Made by a program: the position numbers and the translations under genes | The notes under the pieces: model-generated | What the model saw: the letters and a program-made list of their open reading frames with translations, nothing else | Database searches by the model: none | What the model was told of the DNA's origin: nothing | Part shown: positions 35,647 through 43,471 of the stretch, piece after piece | Position numbering within the stretch: position 1 is the stretch's first letter | How the letters are laid out: every line of letters starts with the position of its first letter | Assembly: GCF_963676325.1 (NCBI RefSeq) | Contig: NZ_OY781099.1 | Coordinates: forward strand, 2,108,001-2,172,000 | Direction of reading: 5' to 3' | Length of the DNA stretch: 64,000 nucleotides | DNA from: an uncultured Bacteroides sp. | Lineage (GTDB): Bacteria > Bacteroidota > Bacteroidia > Bacteroidales > Bacteroidaceae

Positions 35647-36336
35647 ATGAAAAAACTTATATTGATAAGACACGGTGAAAGTGATTGGAATAAACAAAAT
35701 AGATTCACAGGATGGACTGATGTTGATTTAAGCGAGAAGGGAGAAAATGAAGCCAGAGAGGCAGGTAAAAGAATGAAAGAAGCGGGAATAAGTTTCGATA
35801 TAGCTTATTCCTCTGTACTGAAGCGGGCAATCAGGACTCAACATATATTACAAGAGGAGACTGACTTATTATGGGTGCCCGAAGTTCATAACTGGAGGCT
35901 AAATGAACGTCATTATGGTGCGTTACAAGGACTAAATAAAGCTGAAACAGCTCAAAAATACGGAGATGATCAGGTACATATATGGCGCAGAAGTTTCAAT
36001 ATAGCTCCTCCTCTACTGGAAGCGGATGATGAACGCTGTGCCTCAAAGGAAGCAAAATATAAAGGCATTGAGCCGGCCATTATTCCATTAGGTGAATCTC
36101 TTGAAATAACTATTAAGCGTGTGTTGCCTTTTTGGCAGGATTATATAGCACCTTCTTTGCTGGAAGGAAAAACTGTTTTGGTTACTGCGCATGGAAACAG
36201 TCTGAGGGCATTGATTAAGTATCTTGATAATATCAGTGATGATGATATTGCTAATTTAGAAATTCCTACAGGAGTTCCTCTGATTTACGAATTGGATGAT
36301 AATCTGAGGCCAACGAATCATTATTATCTGAAATAG
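35647..36336 (+). CDS. gpmA: 2,3-bisphosphoglycerate-dependent phosphoglycerate mutase
   Basis: Interconverts 3- and 2-phosphoglycerate in glycolysis. The 229-residue protein has the phosphohistidine signature IRHGESDWN (H9), a substrate loop FTGWTDVDLS, catalytic Glu in LNERHYGALQG (about 86-96) and the second histidine in VTAHGNSLRALIKYL (about 180). The family average is near 248 residues; the shortening is at the C-terminus. No clear -7 box was found. A terminator at 36443-36477 separates it from the convergent kdgA. Confidence 0.95.
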   Translation: MKKLILIRHGESDWNKQNRFTGWTDVDLSEKGENEAREAGKRMKEAGISFDIAYSSVLKRAIRTQHILQEETDLLWVPEVHNWRLNERHYGALQGLNKAETAQKYGDDQVHIWRRSFNIAPPLLEADDERCASKEAKYKGIEPAIIPLGESLEITIKRVLPFWQDYIAPSLLEGKTVLVTAHGNSLRALIKYLDNISDDDIANLEIPTGVPLIYELDDNLRPTNHYYLK

Positions 36337-36442
36337 AAAGAATCATCAGAAAAAAGCAAACCACCGGGGTTATGATTCATTGTTGAATCTATCCCGATGG
36401 CTTACCCCCCTTTAAACAATTTAAACAAAAATAATAAACATA

Positions 36443-36477
36443 AATACCCCTTATTGACTAAACCTTTCAGGGGTATT
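36443..36477. terminator. Bidirectional terminator between gpmA and kdgA
   Basis: Perfect arms AATACCCC (36443-36450) and GGGGTATT (36470-36477), 19-nt loop, A-rich before and T-rich after. Confidence 0.7.
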
Positions 36478-36509
36478 CGTTTATTTTGGTAAATTAAAAA
36501 TTTACCAAA

Positions 36510-37181
36510 TTATTTGCGAGCTTCGGCAATATATCCGAAAGCTTCCTGACATTTAGCTGAAACCCATGCCCAATCCTGAGCAGCAACTACTTCTTTTGGG
36601 AAAAGATTAGATCCCATACCTACGCAAGTTACGCCAGCTTTAATCCATGCAGTAAGGTTTTCTTTTGTTGGTTCAACACCACCGGTAACCATCAACATTG
36701 ACCAAGGCATTGGAGCTTTTACGTTCTTAACGAATGAAGGGCCACCAACATTACCTGCAGGGAATACTTTGCAAAGATCACATCCTACTTCCTGAGCGAA
36801 ACCAATTTCTGATACAGAACCGCATCCTGGAGTATAAGGAACTGAACGACGATTACAAACTTTTGCAATCTCTGGGTTGAATAATGGTCCAACGATGAAA
36901 TTTGCACCTAACTGAAGATACAAAGCAGCTGTAGCTGGATCGATAATAGAACCAATACCAAGAATCATTTCAGGACATTCTTTTGCAGCCCATTTTACTA
37001 GTTCTGCGAATACATCCTGTGCAAAATCACCACGGTTAGTGAATTCGAAAGCACGAACACCACCTTCATAACATGCTTTTACTACATTCTTTGCTACTTC
37101 AACATCTTTGTTATAGAAAACGGGAACCATCCCTGTGCTTGACATTGCGTTAAGCACTTGTATTTTAGAAAATCTTGCCAT
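36510..37181 (-). CDS. kdgA: KDPG/KHG aldolase
   Basis: Cleaves 2-keto-3-deoxy-6-phosphogluconate to pyruvate and glyceraldehyde-3-phosphate. The 223-residue TIM barrel has catalytic E46 (FEFTNRG) and Schiff-base K138 (CKVFPAGNVGG), with the phosphate loop GGVEPT near 177-182. It is 22 bp downstream of kdgK on the same strand, a kinase that makes its substrate. Also called eda. Confidence 0.93.
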   Translation of the reverse strand: MARFSKIQVLNAMSSTGMVPVFYNKDVEVAKNVVKACYEGGVRAFEFTNRGDFAQDVFAELVKWAAKECPEMILGIGSIIDPATAALYLQLGANFIVGPLFNPEIAKVCNRRSVPYTPGCGSVSEIGFAQEVGCDLCKVFPAGNVGGPSFVKNVKAPMPWSMLMVTGGVEPTKENLTAWIKAGVTCVGMGSNLFPKEVVAAQDWAWVSAKCQEAFGYIAEARK

Positions 37182-37203
37182 TTTATTTTATTATTATAGT
37201 CAA

Positions 37204-38247
37204 TTAACGAGAAACACGACCTGAACCATCACCCTTCATTAAGTTCTCAACTTCAGAAACAGTAACTAAATTGAAGTCACCATAGATTGTATGTTTCAGA
37301 CAAGAAGCTGCAACTGCAAATTCCAAAGCTTTTTGATCATCTTTTGGATAAGAGATCAAACCATAGATAAGACCACCCATGAATGAGTCACCACCACCAA
37401 CACGGTCAACGATGTGAGTAATATCATATCTCTTAGATTGTTTCAATGAACCGTCAGAGTAAAGAACACCACCCCAAGTATTGTGGTTAGCATTGATTGA
37501 ACCACGAAGAGTAACAATAACCTTCTTAGCACGTGGGAATTTAGCCATCATTTGAGTACATACTGATTCAAATTCAGCAGCATTAACTTCACCTTTTGTA
37601 TCAGCTACATCAAAACCTTCTGGTTTAACGCCAAATACTTTTTCGCAGTCCTCTTCGTTACCAAGGATAACGTCACAACCTTCTACTAATGCAGGCATAA
37701 CTTCAGATGCAGTTTTACCATATTTCCAAAGGTTTTTACGGAAGTTCAAGTCTGTAGAAACGGTAACACCCATTTCGTTAGCAACTTTGATTGCTTCAAG
37801 ACAAGCGTCAGCAGCACCTTGTGACAAAGCAGGAGTAATACCAGTCCAGTGGAACCACTCAGCATCTTTAAATACTTCCTTCCAGTTAATCATTCCCGGT
37901 TGGATAGTTGAAATAGAAGAGTTGGCACGGTCGTAAACTACTTTTGAAGCACGAGCAACAGCACCAGTTTCAAGAAAATAAATACCTACACGATCACCAC
38001 CGAAGATAATTTCTTTTGTTCCAACGCTGTGTGAACGAAGGTCCATGATGCAAGATTCTGCGATGTCATTTTTAGGTAGACGAGTCACAAATTCAGTTTC
38101 CAAGCCATAGTTTGCCAAAGAAACAGCAACATTTGCTTCTCCACCACCAAATGTAGCATTAAATTCTTTTGCTTGTGAAAATCTTAAATAACCAGGAGTT
38201 GCCAAACGCAACATAATTTCCCCAAAAGTAACAACTTTCTTTCCCAT
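37204..38247 (-). CDS. kdgK: 2-keto-3-deoxygluconate kinase (PfkB family)
   Basis: Phosphorylates KDG to KDPG. The 347-residue ribokinase-fold enzyme has an N-terminal FGGGEANVAVSLANYG (33-48) and catalytic base D287 in RVGGGDSFMGG. It forms an operon with kdgA. It is transcribed divergently from the lacI-type gene through a shared 249-bp region with two promoters and two matching palindromes (38379-38390, 38461-38472), so the LacI protein probably represses it until a uronate metabolite appears. Confidence 0.93.
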   Translation of the reverse strand: MGKKVVTFGEIMLRLATPGYLRFSQAKEFNATFGGGEANVAVSLANYGLETEFVTRLPKNDIAESCIMDLRSHSVGTKEIIFGGDRVGIYFLETGAVARASKVVYDRANSSISTIQPGMINWKEVFKDAEWFHWTGITPALSQGAADACLEAIKVANEMGVTVSTDLNFRKNLWKYGKTASEVMPALVEGCDVILGNEEDCEKVFGVKPEGFDVADTKGEVNAAEFESVCTQMMAKFPRAKKVIVTLRGSINANHNTWGGVLYSDGSLKQSKRYDITHIVDRVGGGDSFMGGLIYGLISYPKDDQKALEFAVAASCLKHTIYGDFNLVTVSEVENLMKGDGSGRVSR

Positions 38248-38378
38248 AATTCTGTATTCTATTTAAAATAAATAATTAATATTTTTGTCTTTCAGATTAT
38301 AATATGTTATACACGTTGTATTCAAACCATTATGAATAAGTAGTTTAGTATAACATTACTCTTCTAATCACTCAACTC

Positions 38379-38390
38379 GTGTACGTGCAC
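38379..38390. promoter_or_regulatory. LacI-type operator candidate 1 (GTGTACGTGCAC)
   Basis: A CG-centred 12-bp palindrome with one mismatched pair, immediately downstream of the kdgK -7 box. It shares GTGTnCG and the final CAC with the site at 38461-38472. LacI-family proteins bind CG-centred palindromes. Confidence 0.55.
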
Positions 38391-38397
38391 AAAGATA
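38390..38397 (-). promoter_or_regulatory. Predicted -7 promoter element (TATCTTTG) for kdgK-kdgA
   Basis: Plus-strand CAAAGATA is TATCTTTG on the minus strand; it abuts operator candidate 1 and would give a leader of about 136 nt. Confidence 0.6.
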
Positions 38398-38427
38398 CGA
38401 ATATTTTCGTAATTACAAAAATTGTTA

Positions 38428-38435
38428 TATATTTG
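38428..38435 (+). promoter_or_regulatory. Predicted -7 promoter element (TATATTTG) for lacI-uxaA
   Basis: TATATTTG fits TAnnTTTG; operator candidate 2 lies about 25 bp downstream, the start codon 61 bp downstream. Confidence 0.6.
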
Positions 38436-38460
38436 CGAAGAAAAAAAATAATTTATTATT

Positions 38461-38472
38461 GTGTCCGAACAC
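38461..38472. promoter_or_regulatory. LacI-type operator candidate 2 (GTGTCCGAACAC)
   Basis: A CG-centred palindrome with one mismatched pair, about 20 bp after the predicted start of the lacI-uxaA transcript, where a bound protein would block elongation. Centre-to-centre distance to candidate 1 is 82 bp. Confidence 0.55.
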
Positions 38473-38496
38473 GAATAACCAATTGGTAATTAAGCT

Positions 38497-39567
38497 ATGA
38501 ATGAATTGCCGGAAAGAATACGAATAAAAGATATAGCACGCTTAGCCGATGTATCAGTTGGTACAGTGGATCGCGTGATTCATGGACGGAGCGGAGTATC
38601 TGAAAGTAGTAAGAAAAGGGTTGAAGAGATTCTAAAGCAATTGGACTATCAACCTAATATGTATGCCAGTGCTCTTGCCTCGAATAAGAAATATCTGTTT
38701 ATCTGTTTACTGCCACAACATCTGGAAGGTGAATACTGGACTGCAGTAGAAAAAGGATTAAATGATGCAGTAACTGCTTACTCTGATTTTAATCTTTCCA
38801 TGAAGTTGTATTATTATGACCCGTACGATTATACATCTTTTATATCTGCCGGAAAAGAAATAATTGCAGAAACTCCTGATGGTGTGTTAATAGCTCCTAC
38901 TGTTTTTGAGTTTACCCGTAAATTTACAGACCAGCTTTCAGGGCTCTCTATACCTTATATATTTATAGACTCAAATATTCCGGATTTACATCCTTTGGCC
39001 TTTTATGGTCAGAACTCTGAAAGGAGTGGTTATTTTGCTGCAAAGATGCTAATGTTGATGGCGGGAAAGACTGAAGAGATTGCCATCTTCCGTCAGATTA
39101 AAGAAGGAATTATTGGATCAAATCAGCAGGAGAACAGGGAAAAAGGTTTCAGAACCTACATGAATGAACATTTCCCATCGTGTCATATTGCAGAATTAAA
39201 CCTTCAGCCAAAGTCTCCTAATGAAGACGAGCAGTTACTTGATGCTTTCTTTGAAGAGCATCCTTCATTGACTTGCGGGATAACCTTTAATTCAAAAGTT
39301 CATATTGTCGGTGAATATCTGGAAGAAAAGAATATTAAGAAATTAAATCTGATAGGATACGATTTACTGGAGCGGAATGTTGCTTGCCTGAAGAACGGTT
39401 CAGTATCAATGCTGATTGCTCAGCAACCTGAAATACAAGGATATAATAGTATCAAGGCATTATGTGATCAGTTGATCTTTAAAAAAGAAGTTAACACCAT
39501 TAACTATATGCCAATTGATTTGTTAACTGCTGAGACTGTGGACTTTTATCTTGATTTTCAAAAATAA
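38497..39567 (+). CDS. LacI-family transcriptional regulator of the uronate locus
   Basis: A 356-residue regulator. Residues 8-55 form the LacI helix-turn-helix and hinge (IRIKDIARLADVSVGTVDRV, then YQPNMYASALAS). The remaining 300 residues are a periplasmic-binding-protein-like sensor domain (AETPDGVLIAPTVFEF, FIDSNIP, LNLIGYDLLERN). Its position between kdgK-kdgA and uxaA, and the paired palindromes at the divergent promoters, point to local repression relieved by an intermediate such as KDG or KDPG; the ligand is inferred. It is 28 bp upstream of uxaA and likely co-transcribed. Confidence 0.9.
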   Translation: MNELPERIRIKDIARLADVSVGTVDRVIHGRSGVSESSKKRVEEILKQLDYQPNMYASALASNKKYLFICLLPQHLEGEYWTAVEKGLNDAVTAYSDFNLSMKLYYYDPYDYTSFISAGKEIIAETPDGVLIAPTVFEFTRKFTDQLSGLSIPYIFIDSNIPDLHPLAFYGQNSERSGYFAAKMLMLMAGKTEEIAIFRQIKEGIIGSNQQENREKGFRTYMNEHFPSCHIAELNLQPKSPNEDEQLLDAFFEEHPSLTCGITFNSKVHIVGEYLEEKNIKKLNLIGYDLLERNVACLKNGSVSMLIAQQPEIQGYNSIKALCDQLIFKKEVNTINYMPIDLLTAETVDFYLDFQK

Positions 39568-39595
39568 AATTATTATAATAGAATATAAAAGAAGA

Positions 39596-41086
39596 ATGGA
39601 AACAAAGTATTTAAAAATTAATCCTTCTGATAATGTAGCTGTTGCTATCTTTAATTTATCAGCTGGTGAAACCATTTCTGTTAACGGAGTGGATATAAAG
39701 TTAAACGAAGACGTTCCTGCCGGACACAAGTTCGCATTGAAAGACTTTGCTGTTGATGCTCATATCGTGAAATACGGTTATGCAATTGGTCATGCAATCT
39801 GTGAAATTAAGCAAGGCGACTGGGTTAACGAAAAGAAAATCAAGACTAACTTATCTGGTTTACTTGAATATACATATAATCCTGCACATGAAACTCTGGA
39901 TATTGCAAAGAAAGATCTTACTTTCAAAGGCTACAGACGTAAGAATGGTGATGTAGGTGTTAGAAATGAAATCTGGATTATCCCTACAGTAGGTTGTGTT
40001 AACGGTATTGTTAATCAATTAGCTGAAGAACTTCGCCGTGAAACTGCAGGTAAAGGTGTTGATGCAATTGTAGCATTCCCACACAATTACGGTTGTTCTC
40101 AGTTAGGAGATGACCATGAGAATACTCGTAAGATTCTTCGCGATATGGTTCTTCACCCAAATGCCGGAGCAGTATTCGTAGTTGGCCTGGGATGTGAAAA
40201 CAATCAGCTTCCTGCTTTCCGTGAATTTATTGGTGAATTCGATACAGAACGTGTAGCTTTCATGGAAACTCAGAAAGTGGGCGACGAATTTGAAGAAGGA
40301 ATGGTTATTCTTCGCGATCTTTATGCAAAAGCAAGTAAAGATGCACGTGTGGATGTTCCTCTTTCAGAACTTCGTGTAGGATTGAAATGTGGTGGTTCAG
40401 ACGGATTCTCAGGAATTACAGCTAACCCATTGCTTGGCATGTTCTCTGACTTCCTGATTGCTCAGGGCGGAACTTCTGTTCTCACTGAAGTACCTGAAAT
40501 GTTTGGTGCCGAAACAATTCTTATGAACCGTTGCGAAAACAAAGATCTGTTTGAGCAGACAGTTCATTTGATTAACGATTTCAAAGATTACTTTATCCGC
40601 AACGAACAACCAATTTATGAAAACCCATCTCCGGGAAATAAAGCTGGTGGTATTTCTACATTGGAAGAAAAATCATTGGGATGTACTCAAAAATGTGGTA
40701 AGAGCGTTGTTAAGGGAGTTATGAAATATGGAGAACGCATTCAGATTAAAGGTCTGAACCTTTTAAGTGCTCCTGGAAATGACCTGGTAGCTGCAACAAC
40801 TCTTGCTTCATCTGGTTGCCACATGGTTCTTTTCACAACCGGACGTGGAACTCCATTTGGCACATTCGTTCCAACAATGAAGATCTCAACAAACTCTAAC
40901 CTTGCTAAGAACAAACCGGGATGGATTGATTTCAATGCCGGAGTTATTCTTGAAAACGAGCCAATGGAGAAAACCTGCGAACGTTTTACTGAATACATTA
41001 TTAAAGTAGCAAGTGGTGAATTGGTAAATAACGAAAAGAAAAACTATCGTGAAATTGCTATCTTCAAAACAGGAGTAACTCTTTAA
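39596..41086 (+). CDS. uxaA: Altronate dehydratase (UxaA family)
   Basis: Dehydrates D-altronate to 2-keto-3-deoxygluconate in the galacturonate branch. The ATG at 39596 gives a protein of about 496 residues; a longer frame from 39551 uses a TTG inside the lacI gene and was rejected. An N-terminal SAF-type domain (1 to about 90) is followed by the dehydratase domain with GYRRKNGDVGVRNEIWIIPTVGC, FPHNYGCSQLGDDHENTR, GLGCENNQ and LKCGGSDGFSG. The conserved Cys residues fit the iron-dependent family. With kdgK and kdgA it completes altronate to pyruvate. No uxaB or uxaC is in the window. Confidence 0.92.
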   Translation: METKYLKINPSDNVAVAIFNLSAGETISVNGVDIKLNEDVPAGHKFALKDFAVDAHIVKYGYAIGHAICEIKQGDWVNEKKIKTNLSGLLEYTYNPAHETLDIAKKDLTFKGYRRKNGDVGVRNEIWIIPTVGCVNGIVNQLAEELRRETAGKGVDAIVAFPHNYGCSQLGDDHENTRKILRDMVLHPNAGAVFVVGLGCENNQLPAFREFIGEFDTERVAFMETQKVGDEFEEGMVILRDLYAKASKDARVDVPLSELRVGLKCGGSDGFSGITANPLLGMFSDFLIAQGGTSVLTEVPEMFGAETILMNRCENKDLFEQTVHLINDFKDYFIRNEQPIYENPSPGNKAGGISTLEEKSLGCTQKCGKSVVKGVMKYGERIQIKGLNLLSAPGNDLVAATTLASSGCHMVLFTTGRGTPFGTFVPTMKISTNSNLAKNKPGWIDFNAGVILENEPMEKTCERFTEYIIKVASGELVNNEKKNYREIAIFKTGVTL

Positions 41087-41234
41087 TAAATTATCATCCT
41101 GTGCGGTTATAATTATTTCTTAAAATTATTCGTTTTTGGTTTTCAGCCATTCGCCAATGATTTTCATTTATTGGCGAATAAACTGGAATCCATACTAGAA
41201 TAAATAGAAGAGAAATTCATATAGAATTATTATT

Positions 41235-41281
41235 AAAAGGAGCTAAAGAAGTATGGCAAAACATATTCTTCGGCTCCTTTT
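41235..41281 (+). terminator. Intrinsic terminator of lacI-uxaA
   Basis: AAAAGGAGC (41235-41243) / GCTCCTTTT (41273-41281) with inner pairing of AGAAGTAT to ATATTCTT, followed by a T-rich run. Confidence 0.85.
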
Positions 41282-41364
41282 TCTTTGTTGCTATTGAAAC
41301 ATTCAGGGCTAAGTGTTTGTTATCAATAAATGGTACAACATGCCATTTAAACCAAATTAATGTG

Positions 41365-41372
41365 TATTTTTG
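41365..41372 (+). promoter_or_regulatory. Predicted -7 promoter element (TATTTTTG) for the first C10 protease
   Basis: TATTTTTG fits TAnnTTTG; the ATG at 41401 is 28 bp downstream, which also excludes an upstream in-frame start at 41317. Confidence 0.6.
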
Positions 41373-41400
41373 TAACATAACATTAATAAGCCCTGTCTTT

Positions 41401-43245
41401 ATGAGAAGAATTCTGTTGCTCCTCATATCCTTATGTATATTACTCCCATCGGGGTACTCAAAACCGCGTACCTATATCAAGGCACTTGATGTTGCAAATA
41501 CTTTCTATAAAAAAGCATCTGGTTTCATAACTACACAATCGGTCACAACAAGCAATCTTAAACTTGCATACAGTGCTTCTAAAAATGCTATTCTTACTCG
41601 GTCAACAGAGAATGCATACTTTTACGTATTCAATGCCGGAAACAGCAATGGTTTTGTTATTATATCCGGCGATGACAGTGCTGCGGATATTTTAGGATAT
41701 AGTTCAACCGGAAGCTTTTCTATGGACAGCATACCAGCTAATTTGCGTAACTGGCTGGAGAATTACAAAAAAGAGTTGCAGTTTCTAATGGATAATCCTG
41801 CGATTTCCAACTCTAACCTTCTGTCTGCTACAAGCAATCTTACTGCCAATAGCATTTCACCTTTGCTTGGAAATATTAAGTGGAATCAGGGCTTACCATA
41901 CAACATTCTTTGTCCCAAATCAGGTACAAGATCAACATATACCGGATGTGTTGCAACAGCTATTGCTCAGATAATGATGTATTATCAATATCCGGTGAAA
42001 GGATCAGGAACAAATACTTATACTCCCGAAACATTAAATATACCGCTCACCGTTGATTTCTCTGCAACAACTTACGATTGGGCTAATATGCTCAGCTCAT
42101 ATTACGGTTCTGAATCGGATATACAGAAGAATGCAGTGGCCACACTTATGTATCATTGCGGCGTTGCATCAAACATGGACTACGGTACCAGTTCGAGCGC
42201 TGCTTATGATGAAGATGCTGCTATAGGTCTTATTAAATATTTTAATTATGATTCTAACTTGCGTACCATTTACAGAGACTATTATTCAGCCGATGAATGG
42301 GTGGAGATATTAAGAAACGAATTAAACAGCGGTCGGCCGGTGTTGTATGGAGGAGCCAAAAACACAAACAGTGGCCATGCTTTTATTTGTGATGGTTACG
42401 ATGCAAATAATCTATATCATTTCAATTGGGGATGGAATGGATATTGTGACGGCTATTACGCACTTACATCCTTAAAGCCCAACAGTACAGGTACCGATGC
42501 CGGAAGTTCAGAAGGCGGATATACAATAGCGCAGGATATGACAATTGGAATTCAAAAGCCAGCTTCAGACTCCAAACCGTCTTATCAGCTCTTGTTAAAT
42601 GATGTAACAGCTATGACTTTTACCATCGGTCAGGCTACAGCCGGTTCAACATTCAGCATAACCGTTCCATTTTTTAATGGAGGAATTACTCCGTTTAAAG
42701 GGAAAACCGCTATCGGTTTATATCAGGACTCCAACCTGATTGCCATATTGGGTGAAACATCAGATATCAGTTTAGCTGGATTCAATTATGGTATATTTGA
42801 AGATAAAACGATCAACTATTCAGATTTAAGTATCCCTGCAAATATAACAAATGGAACTTATCAGCTGTATAGCATTTATAAAGGTAACGATGAAACTTCC
42901 TGGCATAAAATGAGGGCGATGGTCAGTCAAGTCTCATTTTTCAATATTCAGGTAGTGGATGGGATTGTAACAATTAAAAATGAATCAACCGGAATTAATA
43001 ACATAATCAACAATCAGTTACAAGTCTATCCTACTCTTGTAAAAGATGTGATATACATAAAATCGGAAGAAATTATTAAGTCGATTCATGTTGTTGACCT
43101 TACTGGGAAAGAAGTCCTGCTTATGAATCCAGAATCCAGCGGAGAAATTACAGTTTCCTTAAACGAACTTAGTTCCGGAATATATATTCTTCAATGCAAA
43201 ACAGCTACAGACATTAGGATAAGTAAGTTTATAAAAGGAAAGTAG
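41401..43245 (+). CDS. C10 (streptopain-like) cysteine protease with C-terminal sorting-like domain, copy 1
   Basis: A secreted protease of about 614 residues. The signal peptide is ILLLLISLCILLPSGYS. Residues 25-135 form the inhibitory propeptide typical of the family (VFNAGNSNGFVIISGDDSAADILGY split across strands). The catalytic domain (150-400) has C183 (YTGCVATAIAQ) and H326 (NSGHAFICDGYD), with HFNWGWNG. The C-terminal 75 residues (LQVYPTLVKDVIYIKS; SGIYILQ) resemble a type A sorting domain of the type IX secretion system. It is homologous to the next gene, so the two look like a tandem duplication. Confidence 0.9.
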   Translation: MRRILLLLISLCILLPSGYSKPRTYIKALDVANTFYKKASGFITTQSVTTSNLKLAYSASKNAILTRSTENAYFYVFNAGNSNGFVIISGDDSAADILGYSSTGSFSMDSIPANLRNWLENYKKELQFLMDNPAISNSNLLSATSNLTANSISPLLGNIKWNQGLPYNILCPKSGTRSTYTGCVATAIAQIMMYYQYPVKGSGTNTYTPETLNIPLTVDFSATTYDWANMLSSYYGSESDIQKNAVATLMYHCGVASNMDYGTSSSAAYDEDAAIGLIKYFNYDSNLRTIYRDYYSADEWVEILRNELNSGRPVLYGGAKNTNSGHAFICDGYDANNLYHFNWGWNGYCDGYYALTSLKPNSTGTDAGSSEGGYTIAQDMTIGIQKPASDSKPSYQLLLNDVTAMTFTIGQATAGSTFSITVPFFNGGITPFKGKTAIGLYQDSNLIAILGETSDISLAGFNYGIFEDKTINYSDLSIPANITNGTYQLYSIYKGNDETSWHKMRAMVSQVSFFNIQVVDGIVTIKNESTGINNIINNQLQVYPTLVKDVIYIKSEEIIKSIHVVDLTGKEVLLMNPESSGEITVSLNELSSGIYILQCKTATDIRISKFIKGK

Positions 43246-43471
43246 ACTGATTATAATGCCTTCCTGATACGGAGATCTTTCATTTACTTTATACTTTTAG
43301 ATTTGTCAGTTGTCGGCACATTTCCAACTTCTGTCGATATTTTAAAGAAAATGTTTGGAATATCTACAAAAATCACTATTTTTATCGCTTAAGCATTCAA
43401 TTTTTATACAAAATGTGTGAAATACACAGTTTGTTCTTTCTCAAGCAATATAAATATTCACACAATATCAA

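Noticed and set aside
39551..39595. Upstream extension of uxaA from a TTG inside the lacI gene
   Set aside because: The added residues (FKNKIIIIEYKRR) match nothing in the family; the ATG at 39596 begins at the SAF domain.
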